Part shown: positions 1-7,714 of the stretch, piece after piece
Position numbering within the stretch: position 1 is the stretch's first letter
How the letters are laid out: each line of letters begins with the position of its first letter
Assembly: GCA_020853525.1 (NCBI GenBank)
Contig: JADYYS010000026.1
Location: 102,333 to 166,332 of the forward strand
Source of the DNA: Ardenticatenales bacterium
GTDB taxonomy: Bacteria; Chloroflexota; Anaerolineae; Epilineales; Epilineaceae
Reading direction: 5' to 3'
DNA: 64,000 nt
Notes under the pieces: generated by a model
Databases searched by the model: none
The model's input: the letters and a program-made list of their open reading frames with translations, nothing else
What the model was told of the DNA's origin: nothing
Program-made: the position numbers and the translations under genes

Positions 1-164
1 ATGCCGACGAACCGCTCATCGACGTCGTGGGCCGGATGCAGGGCGCCCGCATCCAGGTCGTGCCCGTGGAGTCCGACGGCCGGCTCGTCGGCTTGTTGAC
101 GATCGAAAACGTCGGCGAGTTCCTGGCGATCCAGGCCGCCGGCCCGCGCACGCGCGATCGCTGA
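1..164 (+). CDS. C-terminal end of a CBS-domain protein (partial)
   Basis: The reading frame enters from outside the window at base 3 and stops at TGA 162-164. The visible 53 residues read as the last half of a CBS domain: an Asp-x-x-Gly-Arg-Met segment, then a VVPVESDGRLVGLLTIENV strand-helix pattern and a short polar tail. CBS domains bind adenine nucleotides and regulate attached enzymes or channels. This ending (LLTIENVGEFL) is common in site-2 protease (M50) proteins that carry CBS repeats at the C-terminus, but only the tail is visible, so the parent enzyme is inferred and not shown. The gene converges on the cinA-like gene with a gap of only six bases. Confidence 0.7.
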   Translation, partial: ADEPLIDVVGRMQGARIQVVPVESDGRLVGLLTIENVGEFLAIQAAGPRTRDR

Positions 165-170
165 CGGCCC

Positions 171-1400
171 TCACCCGATCGCGCGACGCACCCCATCCAC
201 CGCCGCCGCCACCGCCCGGCTCGGCCCGCTGTCCGGGTGGCCGGCGTGCGCCAACGTCGTCGTCGTCGTGCCGTGCGGTGTGGCGAGGCAGACATCGATC
301 CGCCCTGCTTCGGGCGATGGGTGCGCCGGATCGCCCGCCCGCCGCAGGCTGACGCCGACGACAACCTCGACCGCGCGGGACCGGCGGGCGGCCGCAACGG
401 CGGCCTCGAGCGCTGCGGCGGAGAGCGTGTCCGTCACGACCTCGACGCCCGCGCACACATCGCCCGCCCCTGCCAGCGCCGCCGCCAGCGCCCCGCCGAC
501 GCCCGCCTCCACGCCGGCGATACGCCAACCGCGCGCGGCGAGGGCGGCGGCCACCACGCCGGGCAGCGTGTCGTCGTCCGCCCCGAACACGGCGTCGCCG
601 AGCCGCTCCCGAATCGCGGCCTCGACGGGCGCGATGCGTCCGTCCGCTTCCGCGGCGTTCGCCGCGCGTGCCGTCAGCCGGACATCGACGACGCCAAGGT
701 GCGCCGCCAGCCCGACCGCCAGCGTCCCGTCCTGCGGTACCGCGGTGACGACGTCGTGGATCGCCGCATCCAGCGCCGACTCGCCGATGCCGGCGCAGTG
801 CAGCGTGCGCAGCCAGAGCCGTTCGGTCAGGCCGAAGCGCGCCACGAGCAGCGCCAGCACGGCATGCTCGGTCAGGTAGCGCATCTCGCGCGGCACGCCC
901 GGCAGGCAGATCACGCACGCGCCGCGGACGTCGAGGGCAAACGCCGGCGCCGTCCCGACCGGGTTGGGGATGACGTGCGCTCCGAAGGGCACGAATGCCT
1001 GTGCGCGGTTGTTGTCCGTCGGGACGCGGCCGAAGCGCTCGAACATCGTCGTGATCGACGCCCAGAGATCGGGTTGGAACACCGTCGGGACGCCGGCGGC
1101 GAGCGCTGCGGCTTCGCGCGTCGGGTCGTCGAACGTCGGCCCGAGGCCGCCCGTCGTGACCACGATCCGGGCGCGCGCCGCCGCTTCGCGGATCACGGCG
1201 GCCACGCCCTCGACGGCGTCCCCGACCGTGGTCTGGCGCGTCACGGCGACGCCGATCGTGCGCAGCGCGCGGGCGAGATCCCGGCCGTTCGTGTCGAGCG
1301 ACTCGCCAAGCACGAGCTCGTCGCCGATCGTCACGATCTCGGCGGTGACGGGGATGGTCGGTGCCGCCGGTTCGCCCGCGTCGTGCCGAACGTTCGACAC
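171..1400 (-). CDS. cinA: CinA family protein (MoaB/Mog-like domain plus degenerate C-terminal domain)
   Basis: 409 aa from a GTG start. Residues about 20-190 form the MoCF/CinA N-terminal domain: IVTIGDELVLGE near the start, then VVTTGGLGPTFDDPTREA, which is the family signature of CinA-type ADP-ribose/NMN-related hydrolases. Residues about 270-409 should be the nicotinamide-nucleotide amidohydrolase (PncC) domain. There the usual E-S-C-T-G-G active-site motif reads E-A-G-V-G-G, so the catalytic serine appears lost. CinA proteins recycle pyridine nucleotides and process toxic NMN; the first domain looks intact and the second probably inactive. The next gene upstream on this strand is the SDR at 1420, 19 bases away, so the two may be co-transcribed. 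Confidence 0.85.
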   Translation of the reverse strand: MSNVRHDAGEPAAPTIPVTAEIVTIGDELVLGESLDTNGRDLARALRTIGVAVTRQTTVGDAVEGVAAVIREAAARARIVVTTGGLGPTFDDPTREAAALAAGVPTVFQPDLWASITTMFERFGRVPTDNNRAQAFVPFGAHVIPNPVGTAPAFALDVRGACVICLPGVPREMRYLTEHAVLALLVARFGLTERLWLRTLHCAGIGESALDAAIHDVVTAVPQDGTLAVGLAAHLGVVDVRLTARAANAAEADGRIAPVEAAIRERLGDAVFGADDDTLPGVVAAALAARGWRIAGVEAGVGGALAAALAGAGDVCAGVEVVTDTLSAAALEAAVAAARRSRAVEVVVGVSLRRAGDPAHPSPEAGRIDVCLATPHGTTTTTLAHAGHPDSGPSRAVAAAVDGVRRAIG

Positions 1401-1419
1401 GATCGTTGCTCAGTGCCTG

Positions 1420-2196
1420 CTAGCGCGCCAGGTACCCGCCATCGACGTTCAGCGTCGTGCCGGTGACGAACGCCGAGGCGTCCGATGCCAGCCACACGAC
1501 GGCCTCGGCGATCTCTTCCGGCAAACCGAGGCGGTTCATCGGATGGCGGCTGGCCAGCTTGGCCTGCGCCGCCTCGTCGAACGGGATGCCGCTCTTGGAC
1601 AGGATCGGCGTCACCACGAAGCCGGGCGCGACGGCGTTCACGCGCACGCCGGCGCCGGCATACTCCAGCGCGCCGGTCTGCGTCAGGCCGATGACGCCGT
1701 GCTTGGAGGCCACGTACGGCGCCGCCCCGTTCAAGCCGACGTGTCCGGCGATCGAGGCGATGTTGATGATCGAGCCGCCGTTCCCGTGCCCCGCCATCGC
1801 CTGCAGCTCGGCGCGCATGCACAGGAAGACGCCCGTCAGGTCGATCGCCACGACCTTGTTCCACTCGTCGAGCGGGTAGTCGCCGATCTTGGCCGCCGCG
1901 CCGGCGATCCCGGCGCAGTTGCACGCCGCGCGCAGCTCGCCGATCGCGCTTGCCTGGTCGATCATCGCTTGTACGCTGGCCTCGTCCGTCACGTCGGCAA
2001 CGATCGGCGTGCAGCACCCGCCGGCCTGGCGGATGAGGGCGGTCGTTTCTTCGACGGCGGCGGCGGAGATGTCGGCTGCCGCCACGCACGCGCCGGCGCG
2101 CGCAAACGCCTGCGCCGTCGCCCGGCCGATGCCGCTGCCGGCGCCGGTGACGAGCGCAACTCCGTTTTCCAGACTGGACTTCGTCGATCCGGACAT
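1420..2196 (-). CDS. Short-chain dehydrogenase/reductase (SDR)
   Basis: 258 aa classical SDR oxidoreductase using NAD(P)H. The Rossmann motif TGAGSGIG lies near residue 15. An NCAGIAG segment follows near residue 90, the catalytic Ser is in IINIASIAG, and the YxxxK pair is YVASKHG. The C-terminal FVTGTTLNVDGGY is the usual family ending and is typical of 3-oxoacyl-ACP-reductase or glucose-dehydrogenase-like members; the substrate cannot be told from sequence. The ATG at 2194-2196 is preceded by a GGGGGA ribosome site, whereas the open frame runs much further upstream into unrelated sequence. A plausible promoter lies about 175 bases upstream. The gene reads towards cinA. Confidence 0.88.
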   Translation of the reverse strand: MSGSTKSSLENGVALVTGAGSGIGRATAQAFARAGACVAAADISAAAVEETTALIRQAGGCCTPIVADVTDEASVQAMIDQASAIGELRAACNCAGIAGAAAKIGDYPLDEWNKVVAIDLTGVFLCMRAELQAMAGHGNGGSIINIASIAGHVGLNGAAPYVASKHGVIGLTQTGALEYAGAGVRVNAVAPGFVVTPILSKSGIPFDEAAQAKLASRHPMNRLGLPEEIAEAVVWLASDASAFVTGTTLNVDGGYLAR

Positions 2197-2368
2197 CGTG
2201 AATCCCCCTGCGTCGGACACGGCGCGCCCAAGCTGACGAGGCGCGCAGATGGTGTTGTCGTGCGAATGGGCGGCGTGCGTCCCGGCGGGGCAGCATGCGG
2301 CCCGGCTGGCGTGGCTTGGCCGCGCGCGGGGCCGGGCCGGACGTGTCTGCTGCGGCGAGACGGAGCGG

Positions 2369-2397
2369 AGCATAACGCGGCGGGCGGGTTTTTCCAA
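2369..2397 (-). promoter_or_regulatory. Putative sigma70 promoter for the SDR gene
   Basis: On the minus strand TTGGAA (2392-2397) and TATGCT (2369-2374) are separated by 17 bases. This is the only good hexamer pair in the 300-base gap between the SDR and PIG-L genes (2197-2497). It implies a leader of about 165 nt before the SDR start; nothing else is recognisable in that gap. Confidence 0.4.
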
Positions 2398-2497
2398 GAA
2401 CGCGTCGAGCGAACACGATCGCCGCGTGGCGCTGCATCGAACCGCAGCGTCGGGCGGGAGCGGAGCGAGCGCCGGCGGCTGAGCGACGCCGCCGAGG

Positions 2498-3361
2498 TCA
2501 ACTCCCCTCGTCAACGCCCTCCTCAACCCCCCGCCACACCCGCTCCGTCCACCCGCGCACGTCGGCTTCCATGGCCGCGTCGTTCGGCCAGAACGTCGAC
2601 AGCTGCGACCGGTGGGCCGCGACGGCCGCGACCTTGGCCGCGACGTCGCCATCGCCGACCGCCAGCGTGTCGTCGACGGCCAGGAGCGACCTCGGTTCGG
2701 CGGCGAGCGCGCGGGCCGCGGCGCCGGGGGTGCGGGCGTATGGGTAATCGGCAAAGTACCGGACCGCACGGCGGGCCCGCCATGCCGCCAGTTCACCTGC
2801 CGCGCGGGCCATGCGGTGGTCGACGTGCCCGCCGATCGCCAGCGGGACGAGCCACCGCACGTCCGGCGCCAGCGGGCCGATGCCGGCCAGCGTCTCGGCC
2901 GCCGCCCGGCCGAGCGTCGCCTCGCGACGGTGAGGGGGGCCGAAGAGCGCCGTCTCATCGGCATACGGCCAGAGCGAGCGGCCGCGGTGATGGATCGTGC
3001 GATAGATCGCGTCCGCGACATCCAACGTCCAGCTCTCGGCGCCGAGGATCGCGTTCGCGTGCCGGTCCTCGGCCCGGCGCGCCTCGACGACGGCTGCGGC
3101 ATCGCCCCACTGCGCGCCGGCGGCCACGGCCCAGCGGGCGTGGTGGGCCGCGGCGAACGGCGAGAGCGGACCCGGCGCGGGCGCGCCGCCGCACAGCGTG
3201 GCCACGACGACGCGCTGCCCGTCGGCGGTCCAGCGGTGGAGCGCCGCACCGAGCGAGAGCGCGGCGTCGTCGAAGTGGGGCGAGAGGACGACGACGTCGA
3301 TCGGGCCGTCGCTCGCTGCGTCCGGTGCGGCAAGCGACACGACGGCACGTGGGCTCATCAT
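2498..3361 (-). CDS. PIG-L/LmbE family deacetylase
   Basis: 287 aa. The metal site of PIG-L (LmbE-like) N-acetylglucosaminyl deacetylases is visible: PHFDDAALSLG near residue 27 (canonical PHxDD), and GGHVDHRM near residue 190, which supplies the third histidine. These zinc enzymes remove acetyl groups from GlcNAc-type sugars in glycolipids, antibiotics or mycothiol/bacillithiol-like thiols; the substrate here is unknown. Two adjacent ATG codons (3359-3361, 3356-3358) are possible starts and neither has a strong ribosome site. The gene is divergent from the M28 lipoprotein at 3558, which has its own promoter in the 196-base gap. Confidence 0.82.
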   Translation of the reverse strand: MMSPRAVVSLAAPDAASDGPIDVVVLSPHFDDAALSLGAALHRWTADGQRVVVATLCGGAPAPGPLSPFAAAHHARWAVAAGAQWGDAAAVVEARRAEDRHANAILGAESWTLDVADAIYRTIHHRGRSLWPYADETALFGPPHRREATLGRAAAETLAGIGPLAPDVRWLVPLAIGGHVDHRMARAAGELAAWRARRAVRYFADYPYARTPGAAARALAAEPRSLLAVDDTLAVGDGDVAAKVAAVAAHRSQLSTFWPNDAAMEADVRGWTERVWRGVEEGVDEGS

Positions 3362-3544
3362 GAACGTCGCCGGCGCCGTGCGGTCGACGCCGGTCGGATG
3401 CGCCTCGCGCGGATGGTCGATGCGCGGATGGCCGATGGTGGTTGCAGGACCGGTTGCGCCGCCACGGCTCTCCCCCCGGCAGGCACGACGACGATGCGGC
3501 CGAAATCTTAGCGCGTCCTCACCGGAGACGATGCGTTCGCACCG

Positions 3545-3550
3545 TATAAT
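3545..3550 (+). promoter_or_regulatory. -10 box for a leaderless M28 peptidase mRNA
   Basis: A perfect TATAAT lies 7 bases before the ATG at 3558. Transcription would start at or next to the A of the ATG, so the mRNA would have no leader; there is no Shine-Dalgarno sequence. No clear -35 is seen. Confidence 0.55.
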
Positions 3551-3557
3551 CGCCGCC

Positions 3558-5204
3558 ATGCCGATCATCGAGGACCTGCGGACACCACGACCGACCGCCC
3601 CGCTGCCGGCTCGTCGCCGCGTCGCCGCGCGATCCGCCGCGCTTGCCGCCGCCGCCCTCGCCGTCGCCGCCGGCTGCCGCGGCGCTCCTGCACCCGAAGA
3701 GCGCGCTGAGTCGACGGCCGCCAGCGTCGTCGCCGGCACGCCCGAGGCGCCGGTTGCGCCGGGTGCGCTGCCGACGTACACGCTCGGCCCGCCGGGCGTC
3801 GTGAGCCCACCGACGGCGGGCAGCGCTGCCGGATCGTCCGTTGCGCCGGGGGGCGGTGGGGTGGCGCTTCCATCCAACGGCAACCCCCTGCCGGCCGAAG
3901 GGCTGCCGGCGCCGACGCCGCGCCCGAGCGCGGCGGTGGCCGCGGAGGGCCCGCCGCCGACGGATCCGGCGATCGTCGACCTGATGGGCGCCGTCTCGGC
4001 GGACCGCTTGCGCGCCGACGTCGCCAAGTTGGCCTCGTTCGGCACGCGCCATGCGCTCTCGAGTCCCGAGGGCGGCGCACGCGGCGTCGGGGCGGCGCGG
4101 CAGTGGCTGCGCGAGAGCTTCGAGCAGATCGGGCGCGGTTCGGCCAGCCAGATCGTGGCCCAGGCCGAACCCTTCCCGCTGACGTTTGCCGGACGCTCGA
4201 CGGAGCAGCAGAACGTCGTGGCCACCCTGACCGGCATCGGGCGCGACAAGCGGTTCGTCTACGTCGTCGCCCACTACGACTCCCGTACGACCGCCCAGGA
4301 CGACGGGGCGAGCGACGCGCCCGGCGCTTCCGACAACGGGTCGGGCACGGCGGCGCTCCTCGAGCTGGCGCGGGTCATGGGCCGACGGCAGTGGGACGCC
4401 ACGGTGCGGCTGCTGGCGACCGCGGCCAAGGAGGAGGGCCAGTTCGGCGCCAAGCACCATGCGGCCCACGCACGCGCGCTCGGCCTCGGGATCGTCGCCG
4501 TGCTGAACAACGACATCGTCGGCGGCGCGGCCGGCGCCGGTGGGGCGCGGCAGCCGGCGAGCGTGCGCGCCTTCTCTGCCGGCGCGGACGAAGGGCCTTC
4601 CCGGCGCCTGGCGCGCTACGCGGCCGTCATCGCCGGACGCTACGCCGGCGCGCTGGCGTCGCCCGCCGGGCCGCTGGCCGTGGCGCCCGTTCCGACGGCG
4701 GACATCGATGCCGAAGGCGGGGATCACCTGGCCTTCACGGATGCCGGCTTCCCGGCGATCCGTCTGATGGACGCCGTCGAGGATGCGGCCCGCCGGCACG
4801 CTGCCTCCGACACCGCCGACCGTCTCGACCCGGCCCACCACGCCGCCGTCGTCCGGCTGAACGTCGCCGTCATCGCCAACTTGGCCCTCGCGCCGGTCGG
4901 CGAGGCGGCGGCGCCGCGGCTCGTGGTGGAGGCGGGGACGGCCGGGACGGGGGCGGGGGCGTCGGGAGCCGCGGGAGGGGAGCGCTTGCGGGTCACGTGG
5001 GATGCGCTCGCGAATCCCGACATCAAAGGCTACTACGTCGCCTGGCGCCTGGCGGGCGAAGCGGTGTACCGTGCCGTCCAGTGGTCACCGGGCGTCGAGG
5101 CGGTGATCGACGGCGTGCCGGCGGGGGCGGAGGTGCGGGTGGCGGTGGCGGGGAGCGATGATCTCGGTCACATGGGGGTGTTTGGGGCGGAAGGGGGGCG
5201 GTAG
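3558..5204 (+). CDS. M28-family zinc aminopeptidase, lipoprotein
   Basis: 548 aa. Residues 20-40 form a lipoprotein signal ending in AVAAGC (lipid-modified Cys40). A Pro/Ala/Thr-rich linker follows to about residue 135, then an M28 metallopeptidase domain. Zinc-site residues are in place: His239 and Asp241 (VVAHYDS), Asp259 (GASDNGSG), the Glu292-Glu293 pair (AAKEEGQFG), Asp319 (NNDIVG), and a C-terminal His before ASDTADRLD. The last 100 residues look like a fibronectin III-type module (LRVTWDALANPDIKGYYVAWR). It is probably an outer-surface exopeptidase for nutrient peptides. The ATG at 3558 is chosen because the signal peptide and the TATAAT box fit it; the open frame extends further upstream without meaning. 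Confidence 0.85.
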   Translation: MPIIEDLRTPRPTAPLPARRRVAARSAALAAAALAVAAGCRGAPAPEERAESTAASVVAGTPEAPVAPGALPTYTLGPPGVVSPPTAGSAAGSSVAPGGGGVALPSNGNPLPAEGLPAPTPRPSAAVAAEGPPPTDPAIVDLMGAVSADRLRADVAKLASFGTRHALSSPEGGARGVGAARQWLRESFEQIGRGSASQIVAQAEPFPLTFAGRSTEQQNVVATLTGIGRDKRFVYVVAHYDSRTTAQDDGASDAPGASDNGSGTAALLELARVMGRRQWDATVRLLATAAKEEGQFGAKHHAAHARALGLGIVAVLNNDIVGGAAGAGGARQPASVRAFSAGADEGPSRRLARYAAVIAGRYAGALASPAGPLAVAPVPTADIDAEGGDHLAFTDAGFPAIRLMDAVEDAARRHAASDTADRLDPAHHAAVVRLNVAVIANLALAPVGEAAAPRLVVEAGTAGTGAGASGAAGGERLRVTWDALANPDIKGYYVAWRLAGEAVYRAVQWSPGVEAVIDGVPAGAEVRVAVAGSDDLGHMGVFGAEGGR

Positions 5205-5220
5205 GCACATCGGCGGATCG

Positions 5221-6123
5221 CTACGCTGATCGCCTCCCCAACCACCGCAGCACCCCGTCCACGCTCACCCCGAACGGGTTCGCCGCCTCGAACCGCGCCA
5301 ACTCCGCCGCGTCCACGCCCGCCTCCAACGCCCGTGCCCGCGACCACTCGACATAATGGCTCAATATCGCGTCGCGATCGGCACCCTCGGCCTGCCGCGC
5401 GCCGATGAAGGCGACGACGTCGCTCAGCTCCTCGCGCAGGCGCTCGAAGTGCCATCGGCCGTCCGCGACCGCGCCGAAGTGGGTCAGGTAGAGCGTCGTC
5501 GCCGGCAGGGCATCGCACTCCGCGACCAGTCGGTCCATCGTCGCCCGCCATGCGTCGGGATCGAACTCCGGCGGCACCGCCGGCACGGCCACCAGCCGGC
5601 TGCCCGGCAGCCGCACGCCCCCCGCATCGCCCGTGAACAGCGCGTCGCCGACGCGCCAGGCGTGGTGGTGCTTGGCGTGGCCGGGCGTGGCGATCGCGCG
5701 GAACGTGAGCCCGGCCACCGCGACGGTCGCGCCGTCCTCGACCGCGATCACCCGATCGGCGGGCGCCGGCAGAATGTCGCCCCACAGCCGGTCCATCGCG
5801 TCGCCGTAGATCCGCGTCGCGCTGGCGATGAGGCGCGACGGGTCGACGAGGTGCGGCGCGCCGACGGGGTGGACGTGGATCGGCACGCCCTGCCGCGCCA
5901 GCCATCCCGCCGCGCCGGCATGGTCGAGGTGGATGTGCGTCACCAGCACGCCGGCCAGCTCGGCCGGATGGACGCCGAGCGCCGCCAGCCCTTCGACGAG
6001 CGCCGGCAGTGTCGATCCGGGCCCGGTCTCGACGAGCGCCCACCCGTCCGGCCCTTCGACGGCGAACGCGGCGACGGCGTGGTCGAGGGCCATGAAGTTC
6101 AGGTCGAGGATGTGAACGCGCAC
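5221..6123 (-). CDS. MBL-fold metallo-hydrolase
   Basis: 300 aa from a GTG start with a GAGGG ribosome site 7 bases upstream. The metallo-beta-lactamase fold motif THIHLDHAG is near residue 62, followed by an ATPGHAKHH histidine near residue 150 and LFTGDAGG aspartate near residue 165, giving a two-metal hydrolase site. The C-terminal third (YLTHFGAVADGRWHFERLREEL) is typical of a large uncharacterised bacterial MBL subfamily. Substrate is unknown; thioester or lactone hydrolysis is common in the fold. It converges with the M28 gene (16-base gap) and is divergent from the DUF4230 gene. Confidence 0.85.
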   Translation of the reverse strand: MRVHILDLNFMALDHAVAAFAVEGPDGWALVETGPGSTLPALVEGLAALGVHPAELAGVLVTHIHLDHAGAAGWLARQGVPIHVHPVGAPHLVDPSRLIASATRIYGDAMDRLWGDILPAPADRVIAVEDGATVAVAGLTFRAIATPGHAKHHHAWRVGDALFTGDAGGVRLPGSRLVAVPAVPPEFDPDAWRATMDRLVAECDALPATTLYLTHFGAVADGRWHFERLREELSDVVAFIGARQAEGADRDAILSHYVEWSRARALEAGVDAAELARFEAANPFGVSVDGVLRWLGRRSA

Positions 6124-6177
6124 GGGTTTCCCTCGTCATCCGGCCGACGGAAGCTAGCCGCGCGGCCGCGGGCCGCC

Positions 6178-6183
6178 TATTCT
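6178..6183 (+). promoter_or_regulatory. -10-like box for a leaderless DUF4230 gene
   Basis: TATTCT lies 6 bases before the ATG at 6190. With no Shine-Dalgarno sequence this fits a leaderless start, as for several other genes in the window. Confidence 0.4.
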
Positions 6184-6189
6184 AGTGCG

Positions 6190-7032
6190 ATGACGACCGA
6201 CGATCCCTCCGAACACCGTCCGCCAACCCTCCGCAGCACGCCGCCGCGCGCGTCGACGCTGTCGCGACAGCGCTCGCCCGAGGATGACGTGCCGCACGCG
6301 TCGCGCCTGCCGCGCACCGGCCGCTCGTGGCCCGTCATCGCGGCGGCCGTCTTCGTCGCGGGCGTCGGTGCGATCCTCGTCGTCGCCGCGCTGATCCTCT
6401 ACGGCCTGTACCGCCGCGGCGACGCGTTCCTCGACGATGTCTCGAACGCGTTCAGCCCGCGGCCGAACCCGACGCCGGCGCTGACCGCCAAGGCCGTCAT
6501 CGTCGAGCGGCTGCAGGAGGCGGCCGAGTTGACGACGATGGTCTACACGCTCGAGACCGTCGTCTCGGAGTCGCAGTCCCGCGAGATCGGCGGCTTCACG
6601 ATCGGCTCGACCGAGCTGCTCTACATCGCCAACGGCCAGGTCCGGGCCGGCGTCGACTTGTCCAAGTTGCGAGAGGGCGATCTCGACATCGAACGCCGCT
6701 CGGGCGAACCGTTCGGGCCGGAAGCCGAGTCCGTGACCGTCGAACTCCCGGCGCCGGAGATCCTCGGCGCCGCGCTCGACGTCGAACGCTCCCGCGTCTA
6801 CGACCTGCGCCGCAGCCTCTTCGGCCCGGTCGACCCCGACCTCCAGTCCCGCGCCGAGCGCTACGCCCTCACCCGCATCGTGGAGGGCGCCTGCGAGGCC
6901 GACGTGTTGGCGCAGGCGAACGAACGGGCGTCCACCGCCGTCCGCGCCGTCCTCGAGGCGGCCGGCGCGGGCGACGTAACCGTCCGGACGCGCCCCCCCG
7001 GGCCATGCCGATGGCCACCAACGCCCCCGTGA
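6190..7032 (+). CDS. DUF4230 family membrane-anchored protein
   Basis: 280 aa. A charged cytoplasmic N-terminus of about 45 residues precedes one membrane helix (residues about 50-72, VIAAAVFVAGVGAILVVAAL). The extracytoplasmic part has the DUF4230 pattern: LQEAAELTTMVYTLET, then ELLYIANGQVRAGVDLSKL, then ESVTVELPAPEIL and a C-terminal helix of the ALTRIVEGACEADVL type. The role of DUF4230 is not known. The last residues (RPPGPCRWPPTPP) are unlike the family and could reflect a divergent end. It is a single gene between the divergent MBL gene and convergent efp. Confidence 0.75.
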   Translation: MTTDDPSEHRPPTLRSTPPRASTLSRQRSPEDDVPHASRLPRTGRSWPVIAAAVFVAGVGAILVVAALILYGLYRRGDAFLDDVSNAFSPRPNPTPALTAKAVIVERLQEAAELTTMVYTLETVVSESQSREIGGFTIGSTELLYIANGQVRAGVDLSKLREGDLDIERRSGEPFGPEAESVTVELPAPEILGAALDVERSRVYDLRRSLFGPVDPDLQSRAERYALTRIVEGACEADVLAQANERASTAVRAVLEAAGAGDVTVRTRPPGPCRWPPTPP

Positions 7033-7094
7033 CACCTCCACCCACGGCCCAGCGTCATGGGGGTGGGATCATGGGCGAGGCATCGAGGACGGGA

Positions 7095-7661
7095 CTACGC
7101 TCCCTTGACCCGCGTCACGTACGCTCCGGTCCGCGTGTCGATTCGCAGGATCGACCCCGTCTCGACGAAGAACGGTACGTTCACCATCACGCCGTTCGCC
7201 AGCTTGACCGGCTTCGTGCCGCCCGAGGACGTGTCGCCCTTGAATCCGGGCGGCGCCTCGGTCACCTCGATGTCGACGGTCGTCGGGAGCTCGATCCGGA
7301 TCGCCTTGCCTTCGTGCATCGCCAGCTGCAGCTCCATGTTCTCGATGAGCCACGGCGCGGCGTCGCCGATCTGATCGCGCGGCACGACGGGCTGCTCGAA
7401 GCTCTCGAGGTCCATGAAGTGGAACAGGTCGCCGTCGGTGTAGAGGAATTGCACGCGGCGGTTCTCCAGCCGGATGTCCTGAAGGCGCTCGTTTGAGTTG
7501 AACGAGCGCTCGAACTGGGCGCCGCTATCGAGGTTGCGGATCTTGGCCTTGACGGTTGCGCCGCCGCGGCCCATCTTGATCAGGCTCTGGTCGATACACT
7601 CGTACAAGGCGCCGTCCAAGTCGACGACCATTCCCCGGCGCAGTTGAGCGGCTTCGATCAT
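7095..7661 (-). CDS. efp: Translation elongation factor P
   Basis: 188 aa, full length for EF-P, with the KOW-like N-domain and two OB domains; the C-terminal GDTSSGGTKPVKLANGVMVNVPFFVETG is the family signature. EF-P binds stalled ribosomes and helps form Pro-Pro bonds, which fits the many proline-rich proteins here. The tip loop reads K-M-G-R32-G-G-A. An arginine therefore stands where Bacillus EF-P has modifiable Lys32, as in the rhamnosylated EarP-type factors, but the loop proline is replaced by Met. No modification enzyme is encoded in the window. A GGATGG ribosome site precedes the ATG. It is transcribed away from the DUF4230 gene end and sits downstream of dinG. Confidence 0.95.
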   Translation of the reverse strand: MIEAAQLRRGMVVDLDGALYECIDQSLIKMGRGGATVKAKIRNLDSGAQFERSFNSNERLQDIRLENRRVQFLYTDGDLFHFMDLESFEQPVVPRDQIGDAAPWLIENMELQLAMHEGKAIRIELPTTVDIEVTEAPPGFKGDTSSGGTKPVKLANGVMVNVPFFVETGSILRIDTRTGAYVTRVKGA

Positions 7662-7714
7662 CGTCCATCCATCCCTTCGTCATCGAATCCGCACAACTTT
7701 ACAGGACAGGCGCC

